DNA of 64,000 nt from Tubiluchus corallicola (GCA_030141605.1 JAQGDQ010000006.1:1123501-1187500), one strand, 5' to 3'. Counted from the first letter of the stretch, positions 46,216-64,000 are shown. The notes: generated by a model from the sequence alone, not told the origin. Numbers and translations are program-made.

Positions 46216-46439
46216 CTTCACGATAGTCATGCTTTAAGAAGCCAAAATTATTATGAAAAATTATTATATTAGTCTTGGTAATTGATTTTCATATATAGTG
46301 GGCGAAGGGAATCATCAAAAAAATAGTATCAATAATCTCTTAGTTTTAAAATGTTTTGGATTGTTTGCAGTTGATAATAGTAACTGGTGTTGCAAAAGAA
46401 GTTTCCTGAAGCACCTTGTGGGATAAGTGTTTATGCTGT

Positions 46440-46650
46440 ACAGTAATTGGATGATGCCATTTTTTGTTCAAAATGAGTGCGACAAAGCTTGAAGTGATCG
46501 CGACTTTAAATTGATTTTGCTAATTACACGAGGTGCTTATTGTAATTTTATGGCTGAAATGTTCTAACCCTTTTTCTCAGAATAATATTAAAATAAGCTC
46601 AACTTCCCAAGAGATTTGGCTTTTGCTTTAAATACTCTCTTTTAATTGTA
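46440..46650 (+). mobile_element. Fragment related to the TTAA-flanked MITE at 4.66 kb
   Basis: 'gaagtgatcgcgacttta', 'attgattttgctaattac' and 'gaggtgcttattgtaatt' parallel 5095-5155. The right end reads gatttggcttttgctTTAA, like the ggcctttcctTTAA end of the 4.66-kb element. The left end could not be placed. Confidence 0.6.
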
Positions 46651-47077
46651 GGGACTAAAGTATAAGATCTAATATATATTTTTTATTTTATTTATATTTT
46701 ATTGGGTAATCACACACATATACAGTGCTACAAAAATCCTATACCACGTTATCAAGAACACAATTACACAAGTTCAAACTGAACAATTTAAACCAAAGAC
46801 ACAACAACAAACCTTGATGTATAAACCCAATGGTACACCATGAATATACATAAGCACAAATGAATGTATTTAGATCAAATATTATTCCAGTCTTGTTCTT
46901 GCTGTATCAAGTGGTTGTAAGATCATAAAATACAGAACCTCCTGGCTGCAAAAGTTTTGATACTGTTTTGGTCTACCAAATTGTGCCTGCATTGTCTAAT
47001 CCTCTGTTGATTATAATAATACGTAATTTTTTTGTGGAAAATAATTTATTGTACATTTAATTTATTTTCTAGAGTAA

Positions 47078-53469
<6,392 letters not shown>

Positions 53470-54169
53470 GAAAACTCAAGCGAGCAGCTTCGTCATTTTA
53501 AGGTACCTCACATGGAATTATTTCATTATTCCCAGATCTGCTAAATTCTTCGTGATTTGCTGATGTGTTTGGGTGAAACTGTAAGACTTTTTTCAACTGT
53601 GATATTTACCATGCTGTTCCTGCAAACACTGTCGTCATGTGATATAATCGTGACATTTTCAAGTTATGCAAATGTGGCTGTTTACTAAAGTGCCTAACAG
53701 TTGTTGTCCAAACATGTATTTTTTATAAAGTTGATTGAAACTAGTGTAATGCACTTGTGCTCTCGTGCTAAGCAGGTTTTTGTTAAACTTGCATCATTAA
53801 AAAGGACATCTGACATGTTGAATTTAAGTTCAGTATTGTGACTATTTGTAAGTTCACTTCAATTTTATAATGAATATGCTGTAAGTTGGTTTACATTTGC
53901 ATATACCTCATTCACTTTAGCGAAACTGAGAAAAATTGTGCTACCGTAAGACACTGTATGCAGTACCCTACGTATGTGTAATAAATAATTTGTTTTTTTC
54001 CTTGAATGATATGTGCGTTGGTGCTAGTTCTACAATTCTCCCTCATTGTTACTTATGTGTGAATAATGTGTACTGATGGCCAATGATGCGCAATGAGAGT
54101 AGTAAAGATGGCACTTTTGTAGTAGCTTCATGCAAATTATGTTATTTGGTCTATCTGGTACACAATGTA

Positions 54170-54222
54170 TTGTCACTTGTCACATTGTCACTTATTGTCA
54201 ATTGTCACATTGTCACTTATCC
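54170..54222 (+). repeat. Short tandem repeat built on 'attgtcac'
   Basis: 'attgtcacttgtcac' and 'attgtcaattgtcacattg' variants follow each other for about 50 bp. Confidence 0.7.
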
Positions 54223-55799
54223 GATTTCTTATATTATCACAAACTGGACTTTTTAAACAGTGCTGGGCTATCTTTGAATTTCCCCGTGCTACGCCACTTT
54301 CCCTAGATGTTATGTGTATGTATGTCACTCATTATCACCTGTTAATCATTCAGTCAAAGTCAACTACGTCATCAAAAATGTTTTGATGTAGCTGAGGATT
54401 ATGTAGTATATACTTTGGCCTAACTATGTATAGTACAATGCTTAGGTGTCGCATGCCTCATAGTTTTTGGCCCAACTTGATAATAGAATGCATAGAAAGC
54501 AGTAAATGATGAAATAATGTGTAAATATGTATCTGGTAAGCTGTATTGGAAGAAAAGACATGTGAGAGTCAATTACAATCAGCGGTCACACTGGTTCATT
54601 GTGCCTAGGCTCAATAGGCTGCTGTTTAATAGTGTTTTATTGTGAATGACATCCGATACAGATTTAGTCTCATGCAGTATTTGATCTGGCTTGCTTGTAA
54701 AGCGTCTTAAAATGGATGCCCATCTGGTCAGCTGCATACCAGAAACTATTCCATCCTTGACAGTCATATGACTTGTTGGCAATAATTGATTTTTATCTAA
54801 ATCACATATAGGGTTGAAATAGTAGTAGACAAAAAATCATTAATGGGTTATTAGTATACCCAGTAACCAGTAACCTAAAAACTGCTTTTTTAAGGAGTAA
54901 GTAACTGCCATTGATTATCCACTTTTCAAATGAACCATGCAGACAAGTATTCGAGAAATGGTATAGCAAAGTTAACTTCAAAAGCATTAATTCTGTTTAA
55001 CTTTACAACAATGTCAACATACAGCGCTATGACTGCACTCAGCAAATCATCTTGTTGCCTTTCTTAGGCTACTTCATCAATTTGTTTTCTTACTCCATGT
55101 ATAGTCAAAATTTATTTTAATGTGGACTGCAAAACCTAAATGCACTATGTATCTTACTTAAATGCAGCTCAAGGGGATAATTTTTAATATTAAGATTTCA
55201 GTACCTAAACCTGCATTTATATATAATTGTTAATATGAAATATGCACACATGCTACTGCGTTACACACTAACAGTGTGTGCATGGTTTGAATCATTTTGT
55301 TACATTCTCGATAATTGTTAAAGCTGTGGAAATTATATAATTCTTTCTACAATTGTAAATAACTTGTAAATTATGCCAAAATAAATTTATAAATGTGATC
55401 TGGCTATTCCGATTTTCTTTTTACAAGCTGTAAATTAAATTGAAGTAATCCGTAGTACAACAGAACCTTACTGAAATAATAAATTAACTGCAGTTGATAT
55501 ATACTTTGATTGTGCCATGGATGGATTCAAACTTGTTGTTACGCTTTATGCACTTCGTAGCCTACTAGCTACAAGATTTAGTTAACCCACTTGGAGATGT
55601 CTTCTGATAAAATTCTTCCCTAGTGCCGTTGTTTCTTGTTCACTAGCAGATTTTATCCATTGTCTTCAGTACATATGGACCTCTCATCAAAATTGCTGGG
55701 AATTTTTGTCTTATTGATAAATTTTGAGCCTGTGTACTCCTGTATTACTTCTACTAATTGATACTATATGCGCAACTATACCATATAACAGTATGAAGG

Positions 55800-55925
55800 C
55801 AACGCTAAGTGTCTTGGGAAGTTGAGCTTATTTTAGTATTTCAAAAAAGTTATCACATGAAATTGTGATAAGTGCCTCATGTAATTCAACTTAAACTCGA
55901 GATCAGTTTACTCTTGGGTGCCTTC
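55800..55925 (-). mobile_element. Fragment related to the TTAA-flanked MITE at 4.66 kb, inverted
   Basis: The minus strand reads 'actgatctcgagtttaagtt', 'catgaggcacttatcac', 'aaaataagctcaacttccc' and 'aagacactta', parallel to 5095-5215 and to 46495-46625. The terminal TTAA is not preserved. Confidence 0.55.
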
Positions 55926-57864
55926 ATTTAGACCCAAAAATGGAGTCATCTGCTTACCATGCGATATAAACAATCAACCCGCCAGGTGCTTCAGCAAACT
56001 TTCTTTGCAGGTGACTTTTGCTGACTATCAGATAAGCATGCAATTCCGCATGCATGTTGCAGATGCTGATGGGTTACTTAGTCTACTGAATTCAATTTTA
56101 GCTTAGAGTAGTTATTCTGTTACTTAGTTGTTAAATCCGGGTTATGCTACCATCAGTGTTTTTGATTACAGTGTGCAAAGAGATTCATTGAAAAGTAAAT
56201 AATAGTATTAATAATTTCTAGTAATTTTTCAGTAAACTGTAAGTTTTCTTACATGCACCTTCACCATGTCCATACCCGTCCACCAGCTTTGCCATTTTTT
56301 CAACTATGCCCGCAGTGAGATTCGTTTTGCAGGAGATAAGAAATATTAAATATTCAATTTTTTTAATTTTTAAGCAAGGCATTCTATGAGCATATATTGT
56401 GTGGTGATTTCATTATTTTTAATTGTATATTAAAATACAAAGAATTTTCCTTTAAAACTGAGCTTCATCAATGACAATACATTACATATCGTTTTGGTAA
56501 AATATATTTTAATAAGTCGATTTATCAAAAGCAATGAGTTTACATACCTTTATCACAAACAATGAACAAAAGTACAAAAATGTAACAGAAATGAAAAATA
56601 AAAATATAAAAAATAAATTATAGGTTTAGAAAAATGGAAGTTTAGATGCCTGCTTCAGCATGACCCGTCATGCACAATACGACAAAATTATACAAAAAAA
56701 TTATATTAGCTACCAAGTCATTGTTCCCTTCAATGGTCAGCAAAATTGCTAAAAAACAGAATTTAATTACTTTGGAATTAACAAAATTCAGAAAATACTA
56801 AATGAAGGTTTTAGAAGTATTTATAAATGGTATACATAATTAATCAAAACATCAGAGTGGAGTCTCACTCGTGACACATTTCATGTGCATTTACAATTAT
56901 CCATGTGTGTAACAAACACTAATAGTTGAGAATGTAGCAGATTGCAGGAAGAATGTTTGTTCCGAGACAGTGAGACTTAATCTCATGCTTTCAATTACAA
57001 ATGTTTCACACCACAGAAAACCGGAAATATACATTTAAGTCACTTCCCTGCATGCATTTATTGTAGGCCTATGTAGTTCCTTGTTCTGATGCTTTTTAAA
57101 CAATTTTAAGCATAAATATATTGAGTTTTGCAAAATCTTCCTATCTGACATTATTACTTGCTCACTGACAAAAGATCATAGCTACCATAAATTTACAAAT
57201 TTTCATTTTAGTTCTATCCTACAACAGAACGCAACACTAAATATTAATGCTAGCACTTAGCTATAAGTATTTACAAATACACAAATACGCTTAAAAATGT
57301 AAAAAAGCACACAGTCTACAAAATATTACAGATTTCACTTGCTACAAAGCAGCCATCATGATTAGCAGCCTTTGTTAGGTTTGCAAGCTTCGCACTGGTA
57401 ATTACAAGAAAAATCTGTTGAGCTCTGCAGTGGGCTTTTATTATCTCCCAAAAATCTCTTGAGCATAATTATACAACATTCCTGTCAGTATAAAAATAGT
57501 GTTAGGTTAAATAAAATAAATCTAAAACATATGTACACGTGCACCATCTTTGTAATAAGAATACCACTTAAAATTCTCATTGTTCTGTGGTTTTTAGCTA
57601 AAACTGGCAATTCTCATTTTGACAGCTTTAGCTGCATTCTTAATGCAAGTTACATTTCAGGTTACTTTTTGCATATACTTGTACTATAAACTAGCCTAGA
57701 CATAATCAGACATAGAACTGTGCTATGAGCTAGCTGCACTTTTGCTTTATATGAGTAGCTGCACACTCTGTATAAATCACTTCTGCACAAATGGTTAATA
57801 AAAAATAGTATTGCAGCTTTGCAAAAAATACGTACTATAGTTACTCAGAGCATGAACATATATA

Positions 57865-58590
57865 TTACCCTTCCGCATCAGGTGGTGATACCCATCCATA
57901 TTTTGAATGGATTTTTAGCAGTCCTTTAAAAGTTCTCTCTGCAGCTTTATGATTATATGGCTTGGAGAGTTTTTTGGCATCAATTCGCCCATTGGCCTTT
58001 ACCAGACTAGCACTAAATTGTAGAATAAGAGCTTCGACGGTGTAGGCACTTGCCCAGCCTTGTGGTGTCAGTAGTTCCATACATATAGCACCATCATCAA
58101 GAATGAATCCATTACGGATGCGGGGCGAGATCACAGACATAAATGGAGGAGAAAATGGAAAGTTTTTAGGGAATGAAACATTTAAGTGAATAGCAGCAAT
58201 ATTGTGCTGCTTCATGTCTTTGGCAAGATCCGAATCTTCGTCTATAGTATGTAAATGAACTCTCCATTCACACAGATTGTTGTCTATCAATTCAACGCTA
58301 CATATGCCTTTACCAAGTTCTTCTGCTTGTCGCATTATTTTTAACTCTTTCATCAGCCGTTTAGTACACACTTGCCCTATGCACGTTTCTCCAGATGTAT
58401 TTACATGAATGTCTGGTTCCACATGCGTCAACAAAGACCATTTTGGTATGACTGTTCGCTCTTGCTCAAGGCCATTTTCTTCAACAGATTCTATAGCAAT
58501 TCCATTTCCCGTTGGTTTTGTTTCTTTTATGTTGTTGTTGTGTTTCGACTTCACGGAAAGATGCAATAACTTTTTGAACTTAGCTGCCAT
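57865..58590 (-). CDS. UBE2QL1: Ubiquitin-conjugating enzyme E2 of the UBE2Q family (UBE2QL1-like), single exon, 241 aa
   Basis: Predicted to accept ubiquitin from E1 on a catalytic Cys and pass it to substrates. ATG chosen at 58590 (MAAKFKKLLHLSVKS). An in-frame upstream ATG at 58701 lies before a likely 3' splice site (tttctttttcatag, near 58640), so the 5' UTR is probably spliced. The UBC domain begins at about residue 80 with RLMKELKIMRQAEELGKG. Family blocks are HLNVSFPKNFPFSPPF, SPRIRNGF, DDGAICMELLTPQGWASAYT with catalytic Cys170, ASLVKANGRI and KIHSKYGWVSPP. The canonical HPN motif is absent, as expected in UBE2Q members. Human UBE2QL1 is 161 aa and begins at the equivalent of Met80, so this protein has a 79-residue Lys/Asn/Glu-rich N-terminal extension. 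Divergent neighbour of MED10. Confidence 0.93.
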   Translation of the reverse strand: MAAKFKKLLHLSVKSKHNNNIKETKPTGNGIAIESVEENGLEQERTVIPKWSLLTHVEPDIHVNTSGETCIGQVCTKRLMKELKIMRQAEELGKGICSVELIDNNLCEWRVHLHTIDEDSDLAKDMKQHNIAAIHLNVSFPKNFPFSPPFMSVISPRIRNGFILDDGAICMELLTPQGWASAYTVEALILQFSASLVKANGRIDAKKLSKPYNHKAAERTFKGLLKIHSKYGWVSPPDAEG

Positions 58591-58880
58591 ATTGTATATA
58601 TTACGCAAATTGACTGAACAGATTACGCACTCATCACCTATGAAAAAGAAACAAAATGTGATTGTAATTATGCAAACAATACAAGATTGATTATCGATCA
58701 TCTGCTTTTCTTACCCCGAGGTAGAAATCAACTTCTATTCTGTAATTACAAAATAAATGCAGTACTTGCATTAATTTGTTGTTTTGCTTACTTGGCGTCG
58801 ACGATTAATTCATATCTTTGCTTTTAAATGGAATTTCGCTAACCTTATACATATGAGTATTAGCAAATGTTTACTTACAT

Positions 58881-58911
58881 ACGCACACACACACACACAC
58901 AAACACACATA
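58881..58911 (+). repeat. (CA)n microsatellite
   Basis: Near-pure CA dinucleotides with one AAAC interruption. Confidence 0.9.
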
Positions 58912-60269
58912 TATGTTTTCCTGTGAATAGCTGTGCACTGTCGTTAGCTATAATATTACAGTGTTGTTCCGTGCTTCGAATTTTTATTATTACTGGTTTT
59001 TATTGTTGTCCAAGTTTCTGGTTATAGTACGTTCCACAAAATTTCAGTGATGGCTGTTATATTAATTTGTCGTTATTCTACAATTATTACTACACTTCCT
59101 TGCCTTGCAACTATTTAAAAAAATTTAAAGCAGTTACAGAAATTTTTGTTCATTTGCTAGTTGCCAAGCAAAACAATCTCCCCCGAAATAACAGTTACAC
59201 CTGTAACCTGTTAGTGTGGACTTTTATATGTAACCCAGAAACAAGTTTCATGTCTTACAACTGATGAGAGCACGAATCGGCCAAGGCAAGGTAAAAACAG
59301 CAGGGAGCGTAGGTCCGTAACTGACGAGCGGGCTGAGCAGTACTCAACCCAGTTATTATCTATCACAGAGGAGTCAACTCTAGCCCCTTGTACTTTCTAC
59401 TCAAGAGTAGCGCGCTTGTGTTATGTATTCCATATCTGGGTAACGCTTAACTACTTAGTCGCACAGGAGCATCGTTTGGTAACAAGCTGAACTTACGATT
59501 TGAATCTTTATGAAGATTGTACAGCTAATTAACTTTAGGTCTTTACAATGAGCTATATAACCGCAGTCTTTTTCGGCCCACAGCCAACTAGCAACTATAG
59601 TTTTTTCATCCTTGCATACGTGGTTCCTCGGTCCATTAGTTTTTCAGCGTAGTAGACTCCTATAATTATACTTACGATCGGCATTATCAGGTTAATATTC
59701 TGATAAAAATGTAGTAGATGCGCTGTTTCTGAATTTTGAATAAGAAGTTTACAACACTATATTTCGCTGTAGGAAACAAATGCGTACGAAGGGAAATTTT
59801 ATAATATCAGTTAATTAACAACAGACTTGTCAGACTGATCTATATGCATCGAGCTTACTGCTGCACGTGCATCCACTCGAAGACTGCATTTTTTAGTAAA
59901 AATCATTATAGTAAAGTAAACATATGGCTATGTGAGATGTCAGTGTAGTTAACAATGAAATAATCTATATAGTGCCTGGGTCCCTGCAGAACTTTGCAAA
60001 GTGCTTAAATGCTTAAAAACGTCAACAATAATTTAAGGTAATTATGATCATTTCCTAGCGCTACAACTGCTAGAAGAAATGCAAAAATCCTATAAAGCCC
60101 ACATTTCTTTGTAAATTCTAGATCACTTCATATAATAAAAACCTTTGGGGATTTTCTGAAGAGTAGGGCAAATTTAATTAAGTTAGCTAACTTTATTACT
60201 AAACTAGTTTTAAAAAATTAATTGTTTTACTTAACCTGAGGCTCCAGCTTTTCATTTTTTAGGCTTAGA

Positions 60270-60347
60270 TAATGTGTGGACAAAATCTTTGATAATGACC
60301 TATGTAGCAATGTGTGGGCAAAATCTTTGAGTATAACTTATGTAGCA
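60270..60347 (+). repeat. 38-bp tandem duplication
   Basis: Two adjacent copies start 'aatgtgtggacaaaatcttt' and 'aatgtgtgggcaaaatcttt', and both end in 'tatgtagc'. A few substitutions separate them. Confidence 0.8.
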
Positions 60348-61501
60348 TAGGTATTACAGCAACCTATTTATATATTTTTAACAACGTTTTCCCTAGTAAT
60401 TATTGGCAATGCATTGCACCTAGTTAGCAATACCGGACATATAGCATACTAGGTATATAATTCAAAATAAACTATTGTGGCTGATACAACAAATTGGTTA
60501 AGCTAAATGGAGGTCGATTTCTTAACGTTTTTAAATGACTGCTAATGATTAATCTTAAGGAATTTAATGGCTGTAAAAATAAACAGTCACAGTGATACAT
60601 TATACATAAAGAAGTTGCAACACTTGTTGGTAGAAGTATGGGCAATTATTACTATAATACATGTAGCATACATTCACTTCTCACTCAGCATTTAACATGT
60701 TTTAAACTAATTTAATAAAAGTCAGTTGATTTCATTTCAGTTAATTGGTTATCATTTTTTGTCTATGAAGCCAAAGCAGTTTTAGGTTATAGCCTAAACA
60801 GCCTTAATACTACTATAATTATGTGTTTGTGTGTATGCGTGTGTGCATGTTAATTGTGTACCTCGTGTAACTTCATTGTGTATGTACTTGGTTTGGCACA
60901 TGCCCACATTGGAGTGAAAAAACTTCTGTAATGTGTAAAACACTTGCTTATACTGCAAATCCAGTTTACGTTCTGGCTCCAGTGAAATCCTCTACCAGAA
61001 AACTGTTTATCTGAAAGTTTATTAGAAACGCCAGGCGCCAACCTGCATCCTATCGCTGGCAAATTACTTTAATTCTACAAATTTTATTCCTCTGGGCACA
61101 GATTCAAATTTTCACCTTTATTCTCCAGGCCTTTTGACTTTATATAAAAATAAATCGGATAATACTGACATAGCGATTGCGTCTGCAATGTAAAAATTAA
61201 TAGCGATGCAAAAGCATCTAAGTTCTTCCTCATCCGTGAATCGTCAGCTCCTTGGTTTACCGTTAGGGTTAAGTACAACATGGGCTAAGTATAAGCGCAT
61301 TCCCGGTCGTAGTAATCAAGTTGAATTAACTCGTAGTTACTTAGCACTTAATTTGGTACAGAAATAAACCACGATAACATAATATAAACTACGATAAAAA
61401 TTATAACCAATATATTGACAGCCTTAAGTAGCTCGTCTACATAAAAAACACCGCAAAGACCACATGCAGTTTACCAAAAATAATAGGAAAATGCAACTTA
61501 C

Positions 61502-61643
61502 CATTACTAGCATTACCATTGGACACCGATTCGAACCTGACACATTTACGACGTCTACCTCTGGGGTCGTATTCAAACAAGCCAAAAGAACATTTCCATT
61601 GCATCACTAACCTGAACACCCAACAAAACATTGGTCGCCACAT
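61502..61643 (-). CDS. Possible first coding exon of an unidentified divergent gene
   Basis: From ATG 61643 the frame reads MWRPMFCWVFRLVMQWKCSF, then GLFEYDPRGRRRKCVRF and ESVSNGNASNG. It reaches a strong donor (aatg|gtaagt, GT at 61501-61500). It starts 176 bp from the MED10 ATG in head-to-head orientation, as in a shared bidirectional promoter. I recognise no protein family and could not find a second exon, so it may be spurious. Confidence 0.22.
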
Positions 61644-61819
61644 GTGTTTACACCATTTCAGTCAGCTGTTAACCACGAGCATATCACGTGCACATGAAAA
61701 AACAGTCATCGCCCAGGTGCTGAACCCAAGAACCCAACCTAGGAAATTGACGGAAATTTGTGAATTCGTTTTCGGTTCTGTTCGGCAGATAGCCCAAAAT
61801 TCATTGCAAGTGGAAAAAC
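61644..61819. promoter_or_regulatory. Probable MED10 promoter / 5' UTR
   Basis: The 176 bp upstream of the MED10 start codon. It contains an E-box-like CACGTG in 'atcacgtgcacatg' near 61686 and is slightly more GC-rich than its surroundings. No TATA box was seen. It may also serve the minus-strand reading frame that ends at 61643. Confidence 0.35.
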
Positions 61820-63849
61820 ATGGCGGATAAGTTTGATAAATTTGAGTCCCTGAAGCAAAATCTCGAACTTTTCATTGAAAACGTACGCCAGTTGGGAATT
61901 ATAGTCAGTGCGTTTCAATCACAAAGTCAGCACGTGTTGAATCAGAAAATGTAAGTAACACGCTTGAAGTCACACAACTGTTTTTTAGGAGTTTTTGTTT
62001 TGCTTTTAAAATGTATTGTCTGCTGAATATCGGTAGAAAAGGCATGGTAAAAACGGCACAGGGTAAATGGCACAAATGAAAAACTAGGTAAAAATGCCAC
62101 ACTTAGTAAAGTTTGGGGTGATTGTGGGGCGATAATTATTTTAGCTTAATAGTTATTTTTACCTCTGCCAAGGAAGTTCTGCTTTAATACAGTTTGTTTG
62201 TTTGAATGGTTGTTTTTTGTTTGTTGTAGTAGTAAACTTGACCCTACACCACGTACAATAAACTTTTGTCAGGCACACAATGGAGGTTTCAGAGGGAGTA
62301 TTTAGTATTTCTTTTTTATTATCTCTACCAGGACAAACAAATACGACTTAGTTTCAGGTTCTGTTTTGAGAAATTCTCGCTCGTAAAAAACTGTGTAACG
62401 CTGTTTTTAATGTGCATGTTATATTTGTATAACTATAAGCTCACTTGGTATACGTATGTATGCCAGTCTGTTACCATTGCCAAAATTAATGGTTAGAGAA
62501 AGGAAGATAAACACTATGTGGAATATTCATGAATTAGTGATTACAATTCAGTTTAATGAACAAAGTATTTTGTGAGTGTTTTGAAAGTCTATTTAATACC
62601 AATACAGGTACGTTTTTGAATACTTGCTTGTTTATCTTGTTTTACGTTTTTTTTTAGTCTGCCAGACAAATAAGCTTAGGATTGTTCGTCTTTGGCAGAG
62701 ATGTGCTTCCTATTGAGATCGTTCTGGTTTTATTATAGAAATTAATTGCACCGAAATAACATGTGCCATTTTTTCCTACTTTTCCATTTGTGCATTTTTC
62801 CTATGCCATTTTTACCTACTTCTCCATTTATGACATTTTTTCTTGCACCATTTTTACCATGCCCCCTCTTTGCCATCTGCTTTGGAAATTCTGCAGTCTC
62901 TGCATTCAAAAAAGTACATAAAGCAGTATGATATTGCTAATGATAAACACTGCATGGTGTTGTCATAAGTGTTTAGAAATCTCTTTCATGACCATGGGTT
63001 GAAGCAATAGATAAGATGAGTTGTGTTGTATATGATAATTATAGTTTCACTTGTTTATTATTATGCTAACTTTATGTTTAGAACAGCTTTAATTAGGTGC
63101 TCACTGTTCAGTGCCATATATTATCAAAGGTATCCATGTTTTTAAGATGAAGTGGTTTTAAAAGTCTCTTCATTCAAAGTATGAAGTTAGTGAAATGTGT
63201 AAATTGTATTAGAAGGAAATCACTATTGTAAAACTTAGAACTAAACCAAAATGAAAGGAGATGAACTGTCAATTGCTAAACTTGGATATAAACAAAGAAC
63301 CCTTGATGATGAGCTTATGACCTGCAGACTACACAACCTTTTGTCATCAAAGTGTTCTTATAATTCAACCCTCACATAACTCACCAATACCAATGTGTCA
63401 GATTTTTAGTATGTTCATGCTAGAGTAATATGTAATTAATTAGACTAATTGTTGTAATTGATTTAATAACTGGAGTAATCAGTACTTTCTTTTGCAGGTT
63501 TATAAATTAATGATGCAATGATTAATAAACCAAATGCAGTTATTAATTTTTTAAACCAATGGAAAGAATTGTGCAACTACTAAAAAAGCTTGGGCTAAGC
63601 TTGGATATTGAGGAGGATCTTGATTGCAAGTTTGTAATGTCTGAAACCAAAACTCACTGTTTAATTTTGGTCTTAATGCAATTACTAAAAACATGCAGAC
63701 TTATCCATCATTTTAGTGGTTATTCTGTCATATTAGAAATTGATAGTGATACTGCCTACTTTCAGCCATTTAATGGTGTCTGGTCTCCAAGAGATTGACA
63801 AGCTGAAAGCTCAACTACATGATGTGCAAGTGCCTTTAGAAGTTTTTGA
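61820..63849 (+). CDS. MED10: Mediator subunit 10, first two coding exons (gene continues past the window)
   Basis: Part of the middle module of the Mediator coactivator that links activators to RNA polymerase II. Exon 1 (61820-61950) encodes MADKFDKFESLKQNLELFIE and NVRQLGIIVSAFQSQSQHVL, closely matching human MED10 (FVENIRQLGIIVSDFQ). Exon 2 (63766-63849) encodes LMVSGLQEIDKLKAQLHDVQ and VPLEVFE, matching VTGLQDIDKCRQQLHD and VPLEVFEYID. The junction is phase 2 with GT-AG ends, and exon 2 ends at the donor gtaagt at 63850. About half of the expected 135 residues are present; the C-terminal exons must lie beyond 64000. Intron 1 (1.8 kb) carries a foldback MITE. Confidence 0.93.
62034..62868. 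mobile_element. Foldback MITE with termini made of 'GGTAAAAATGGCAC'-like repeats
   Basis: The left end (62034-62105) reads 'ggcatggtaaaaacggcac', 'gggtaaatggcacaaatg' and 'taggtaaaaatgccac'. The right end (about 62760-62868), in reverse complement, reads 'ggcatggtaaaaatggtgc', 'gtaggtaaaaatggcat' and 'aatgcacaaatgg'. Each terminus is thus an inverted, internally repeated block. The interior of about 650 bp is non-coding apart from a small unconvincing frame. It lies in MED10 intron 1. Confidence 0.7.
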
Positions 63850-64000
63850 GTAAGTAACTTATTCATCGAGTCCAATAGATATCTATATAATTTAAGACAA
63901 TTCATTTTACCTTGATACAGAGTTACAATCACACCACTTAATTAAAAATGACTTGACATGTTTTTTATCGAACTTTGGGCATCATGGTTCCATTCAAAAC

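Larger units (their letters stand above)
53470..57864. other. Convergent intergenic region between SLC66A2 and the E2 gene
   Basis: It contains the 3' UTRs of both genes, a short (ttgtcac)-type tandem repeat at about 54170-54222, a minus-strand MITE fragment at about 55800-55925 and otherwise AT-rich sequence. No recognisable exon was found. Confidence 0.45.
58591..61501. other. Divergent intergenic region between UBE2QL1-like gene and MED10
   Basis: It holds the E2 promoter and 5' leader, a (CA)n repeat at 58881-58911 and a 38-bp direct duplication at 60270-60347 ('gtggacaaaatctttga' / 'gtgggcaaaatctttga'). Short minus-strand frames at 60850-61281 include FTDEEELRCFCIAINFYIAD, which looks protein-like, but I recognise no family. 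Confidence 0.4.

Noticed and set aside
58372-58690. Two plus-strand frames overlapping the E2 gene
   Set aside because: Antisense shadows of the UBE2QL1-like coding sequence.

Overview
The window is nuclear DNA from an animal, almost certainly an invertebrate. Seven protein-coding genes can be read exon by exon. Their introns have canonical GT-AG ends, with one GC-AG exception, and their proteins match metazoan families. The DNA is AT-rich, introns run from hundreds of bases to several kb, and much of the non-coding space is decayed LINEs, a tRNA-type SINE, MITEs with terminal inverted repeats, and simple repeats. I cannot name the phylum. Nothing here looks bacterial, plasmid-like or viral.

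Layout. 1-4.1 kb: repeat-rich, no confident gene. 4.15-8.81 kb (-): five-exon microsomal/juvenile-hormone-type epoxide hydrolase (EPHX1 family), with a SINE and a TTAA-flanked MITE in its last intron. 10.29-24.42 kb (+): ten-exon SLC7 amino-acid transporter light chain, closest by eye to b(0,+)AT/SLC7A9. Its 5-kb third intron carries a near full-length dead LINE preceded by a tandem array. 27.32-36.49 kb (-): five-exon TIMM21 (mitochondrial presequence translocase). Its 6.6-kb first intron contains the complete three-exon translin gene (TSN, 32.63-34.17 kb) on the opposite strand. 36.5-47.1 kb: gene-free, with LINE remnants, two inverted copies of a 618-bp TTAA-flanked element and a second inverted repeat pair nested between them. 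47.09-53.47 kb (+): five-exon PQ-loop protein SLC66A2/PQLC1. 57.87-58.59 kb (-): single-exon UBE2QL1-type ubiquitin-conjugating enzyme. 61.82 kb to the window edge (+): first two exons of Mediator subunit MED10, divergent from UBE2QL1.

The genes do not form a pathway. They are unrelated housekeeping functions: xenobiotic/lipid epoxide hydrolysis, amino-acid exchange, mitochondrial import, RNA binding, endomembrane lipid homeostasis, ubiquitin transfer and transcription. The most interesting architecture is the antisense nesting of TSN inside TIMM21 and the head-to-head UBE2QL1/MED10 pair, an arrangement I recall from the human genome. The mobile-element content, especially a TTAA-flanked MITE family and foldback elements, is the best place to look for something undescribed. 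I did not find a clear novel multi-gene system.
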